From Membranipora membranacea (lineage: Eukaryota; Bryozoa; Gymnolaemata; Cheilostomatida; Membraniporidae): a stretch of 60,000 nt of DNA. The notes beneath the pieces are model-generated. The model was given only the letters and a program-made list of their open reading frames with translations. It made no database searches and had not been told where the DNA came from. The DNA is taken from contig OU612066.1 in assembly GCA_914767715.1 (NCBI GenBank), positions 6,765,001 to 6,825,000 of the forward strand. The letters are read 5' to 3'. Both the position numbers and the translations under genes were made by a program. Positions 56,601 through 60,000 of the stretch are shown here, piece after piece (the first letter of the stretch is position 1; every line of letters begins with the position of its first letter).

Positions 56601-59530
56601 GAATTTCTCTGCATCTTCGCTTTCAGTTTACTCTTACTTGCCCCGTCATAGTTATACAGTTTTCTAGCTATGTCGAGCACAGTACAAAGAGCACCTGTTT
56701 CCATCAACTGCTTCATTGAACTCCAGCTATCACCTGCAACATAAGGATAGTAATCATCAATCAGTGGCGAATAAATATCAAAAGAACGTATACAACATGG
56801 GGAGGCAATACTGAAATGACAAACAACAAATTACATTGTGGGTGAAAGTGTTGTAGATTCTGCAATTTGTTCAATTGAAATGATTTTTTTGACATCGTCA
56901 GGTCTTACAAGTTGTAAAAAAGTTAAGCTGGCACACGTAGTCAATACTATTGTTACTCAGGTTTTTATCGAATTGACCTCGACAATTTTCATGATAAACT
57001 ATGGGGTGAATTGACATCAAAGTGTCTGCATTATATCTCAGATAAGCCAATAATGTTGGACAGTAACAAAAATAGTATGGTGATGAAATTTAAAGAGATT
57101 TGGTCTCATCTAAGATCAGTGGCTAACAAATTTCTCGACATGCTGTCTGAAAACAGTGCATAACTGATTTCTAAATAAAATGCAACGAAAGATTTTCATT
57201 TTTTCATGCATCAAATAAGGCAGCAACTTTGACTTTGCACGATATGCAATAAGAGTTTGTGTGGGTCGTTTAGTCCTTTGTTGAGTTATAAGTGTGGCAT
57301 ACAGTATTTTCGCGTGGAAATAAACCATTTAGATTGGTTGACATTTTTCATCAGATACCCATGTTTTATATTAGTCTGTTATACACAGTAAGGGTGGGGC
57401 AAAGTGGTGTGTTTCAGGTGTTGCCTGAGGTCTTTGGGTTTGAAGCACAACTTTAAACCAAATAAATGCCGAACACAGATCGAACTGATTGGGGTTATCA
57501 TGCTGATGATCTTACCGGCTATGTTGCTCAGCACCCACACTGCATGGGCAGCCAGTTTTGTGTGAGAAGAAGCAACCAGTTTTTTCAGCTCCTTTAGAAC
57601 CCCATGCTTTAATAGGCATTCAGTGTATCTAGTGTCAGCCATGGCTGAGATATTGATACAGGCCCAGACAGAGTCTAGCTGAACGCTTAACTTAGTGCTA
57701 CCTAATCCTTCTACCAGTTCTGAGAAACCCTTAGGGCTGCACATGATACCTTCCAGAGGAATATTATCGGAGCACGACAGCTCTCTACAAAACAAAATTA
57801 ACAACACTGTGAAATTTTGCTGTAATGTAGTTGTGTAGAATTATCCCTAGTAAAATAGCTTGCAACAAGGTAGACATATATATATATACCTGCAAAGCTT
57901 CCCTGCACAGTAGGAAGGAAAATAGTTTTATAATACATGATGGTGCTCATTAGAGCTGGCCTGGCTACACCTACCAAGTTCCCAAGATGATTGAGTCAGA
58001 AAGGGGGGGGGGGGGGGGGGGGGGAGGAAGAGAACATGTAGAGCCAAACAACATATATATATCACCGATTTGTGACACTACTAACTGATCCTGACTACGC
58101 ATTGTAAGACTCACCTAAGTTTCTTTACTATCGTAGTCAGGTCATCTTCCTCCACAGCTGTTTTGTTGACAGTAGGGTTAATCTGTTCAACCTGTAAATA
58201 GAAAAGCAAAACTCTGCTAAGGTAACGGACATTACAATTACAATCACTTGTGTTGAAACCATGGTCAGGCACGCTCAAAATTAATTATGAATGGTAAAAT
58301 ATTTAAAATTGAGTTATCTCTCTATTGGGTTGAGGAGACAACTCGCTATTACAAGTTTTTCGCAGCTGTTTTATCGTAGGTTTACACATTCTATCGTGCT
58401 AAACTTTGATCAGAACAAGGCAATATGGCATGATATACATACAACAGTTCATCTGAGTCAGCTCCAAAGATAAATTTTAAGCCATCTTTGACATAATAAA
58501 TATTAAACTCACATCAGATACAACATTACCGTTCTGCTGTATTTCATCCTTCTTCCCAAGGTCGTTGTCCGTCTGAGCGGACTTATGCACAGAATTCTCT
58601 GAATCAGTTGCCTTTTTATTGTAGTGAGATTTTATTAAAGAGAAAACATCATCCAGCAGTGACGAGCCGATGTCACCTGAGAGTGTGACCATTTGGCCTT
58701 CAAACACAAACGTCTTGTGGTCCAGATTTTCATCCTTCAATGGATTAAAACATGCAGATTTACTCATCTATCATCACTATTTGGTTCAATAAATAAGACA
58801 GCACTTACAATCATGACTTTGATTATTGAGGTTGATTCACCCGTGAGTAACGAGAGATGAAATGTTAGAATTTTGTTGTGTCTTGCCGACAGAGCCATTT
58901 GAATTGATTATATGACCAGGCCCACCTCCACCTTAAGAGAAGACAATTTGACACACTGTGCAAAACTAGCGAATTACATAATTGCTAAATACTATATACA
59001 TGTAACTCGCTAGCTTAATGCTATGCAAATCTGTTTTGATCTCTTCCTCTCCATTAATTATCAGGTTCTGAGGGACAATTTTCCTGTCAATACTACAGCA
59101 CAGATGTACAAGGCACATAAGTACTAAAAATGAGAGTATAGTAAATCTTAAGTCATCACCTTATCGACTGATGTTGGTGTATTACATCCAGGGGCTTGGT
59201 TCTCTTTACCGCCATTCTCTTTACTGGAAAGAACTGCAACAAGTACAAAGTTATAAAAGTTTTGAGTGGTAATCAGTTTTTAGGTGAGCAGATGACGTCA
59301 CCCCCTTTTATGTACTTTTTATCGTTAAATTTAGAACTTATTAGACATCGACTAGCATAACCAGTAGGCCAAAAGGGAGGAGTTCTTATTGATTGGTAAG
59401 GAGCTTCTGTACCACATGAGCGAGCCATAGAACAAACCTGCAGATTTAATCTGAGAGATTCTATCCATTGTAGATTTCTTCAGTGGTCTGGTCAATGTAA
59501 AGGGTTTAGGTCTACTTCTAACTTTAACAC
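53635..59530 (-). CDS. Armadillo-repeat protein of karyopherin-alpha type (5' incomplete)
   Basis: Eleven exons agree in phase: 59438-59530, 59160-59233, 58513-58767, 58115-58191, 57516-57784, 56456-56733, 56052-56198, 55529-55611, 54951-55119, 54124-54297 and 53635-53760, about 580 aa. The N-terminal part is basic (RSRPKPFTLTRPLKK) and followed by KENGGKENQAP, which fits a KEN-box degron. The remainder is helical, with importin-alpha-like ARM signatures: DSVWACINISA, KLAAHAVWVLSNIAGDSW, QTAWFLVNVC, DALWAFLYLCED, EAVWLLCDISF. Conserved Asn/Trp ladder positions are partly kept, so cargo binding is possible but not certain; the protein is too divergent for a named orthologue. The first exon needs an upstream exon beyond those found. 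The 3' end is read through a possible donor at 53688; splicing there would add another exon. Confidence 0.75.
54050..54112. repeat. CACACGTGTC-type short tandem repeat
   Basis: Degenerate units of CACACATGTCACGTGT with several overlapping palindromes (CACGTG, ACACGTGT). It lies in an intron of the armadillo gene. Confidence 0.6.
55655..55820 (+). mobile_element. SINE fragment of the same family as at 52.46 kb
   Basis: GGTATTGATACCCGGTGTCAG and AGGAAGGGAATCTGTCC correspond to the B box plus central motif of the 52.46-kb SINE, with matching order of later blocks (TTGTGC, GAGTCC, CATACCGCC). It is more diverged and sits in an intron of the armadillo gene. Confidence 0.55.
58002..58024. repeat. 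Poly-G tract
   Basis: About 22 consecutive G, in an intron of the armadillo gene. A G run of this length could form quadruplex structures and is error-prone in assembly. Confidence 0.9.
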
Positions 59531-59859
59531 CTGTAATATAGTATATTTATTAGTATTGATCCATCATTCGATGAAGAGGGAGAGGGGAGTTCATTGATCC
59601 CTCTAATAAACAAGAGCAATAATTATTACGTAATCACACCATCACTTTCGATCCCTTATATATGGATCATTAAGGCATGAGGAAGAAATTTGGATTCTTT
59701 CACCTAACATCAAGTACATATTATAGTCATGAATAAATTGAAAGCTTTTTAAACTCTTATAATCAATCCATTTATTGCAAACTTTCTCCACAATTTTTTT
59801 ATTTCTCTTTAAACTTGATGATACTGTTAATAGTGAATATTTTTCCCTGTAAAGCACGG

Positions 59860-60000
59860 CCTTATAATAAGATTGTCATGTGGCGGTTTTATAATAAGAT
59901 TGTCATGTGGCGATTTTATAATAAGATTGTCATGTGGCGATTTTATAATAAGATCGTCATGTGGTGATTTTATAATAAGATCGTCATGTGGTGATTTTGA
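59860..60000 (+). repeat. 27-bp tandem repeat at the window edge
   Basis: Five copies of TTTTATAATAAGATTGTCAT plus GTGGCGA, with later copies changing ATTG to ATCG and GGCGA to GGTGA. The array runs off the end of the window. Confidence 0.9.

Overview
This is an animal genome window. Genes are split by many short GT-AG introns, base composition is AT-rich, and there are long simple-sequence arrays, tRNA-derived SINEs, MITEs, a hAT transposon and a non-LTR retrotransposon remnant. Secreted C-type lectins, an ankyrin-caspase gene and a single-pass receptor point to an invertebrate, probably aquatic. I cannot name the species or phylum. No bacterial, plasmid or viral gene was recognised. All exon models below come from hand-checked splice sites and phase, not from transcripts.

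Layout. 1-1668 is an (ATGG)n array. 2.4-5.7 kb (minus) is a five-exon receptor gene of 778 aa: signal peptide, glycosylated ectodomain, one membrane span, and a tail with three copies of a proline-rich plus YxYCDIPLP-type module. 6.3-7.7 kb (minus) is a four-exon orphan secreted protein of 213 aa. A decayed inverted copy lies at 10.7-12.7 kb on the plus strand and has gained a MITE, a SINE-like insert and an exon triplication. 13.4-18.4 kb (plus) is a multi-exon hAT transposase gene. 19.2-20.3 kb (minus) is a frameshifted C-type lectin gene. 22.1-34.2 kb is a large imperfect palindrome with one lectin gene per arm. The right-arm copy is intact and the left-arm copy has a premature TGA; the centre holds a 740-bp (ACTC)n array. 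34.5-38.4 kb holds a TTAA-flanked MITE, a LINE remnant and a minisatellite-bearing repeat also found in the palindrome. 38.5-47.6 kb (minus) is an ankyrin-caspase gene cut by a 4,956-bp foldback element with a perfect 10-bp target-site duplication; it also has an in-frame stop and a frameshift. 49.9-51.1 kb (minus) is a two-exon gene for a short four-cysteine secreted peptide. 53.6-59.5 kb (minus) is an eleven-exon armadillo-repeat gene of karyopherin-alpha type whose 5' end lies outside the window.

How the parts relate. Receptor, orphan secreted protein, lectins, caspase and small cysteine-rich peptide are all plausible surface, secreted or defence genes, but the sequence does not show that they act together. 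The clearest theme is birth and decay by inverted duplication and transposon insertion: several families have one intact and one or more broken members. Some single-base lesions lie in short homopolymers, so assembly error must be kept in mind for those. The transposon insertion and the nonsense substitutions are not explained that way.
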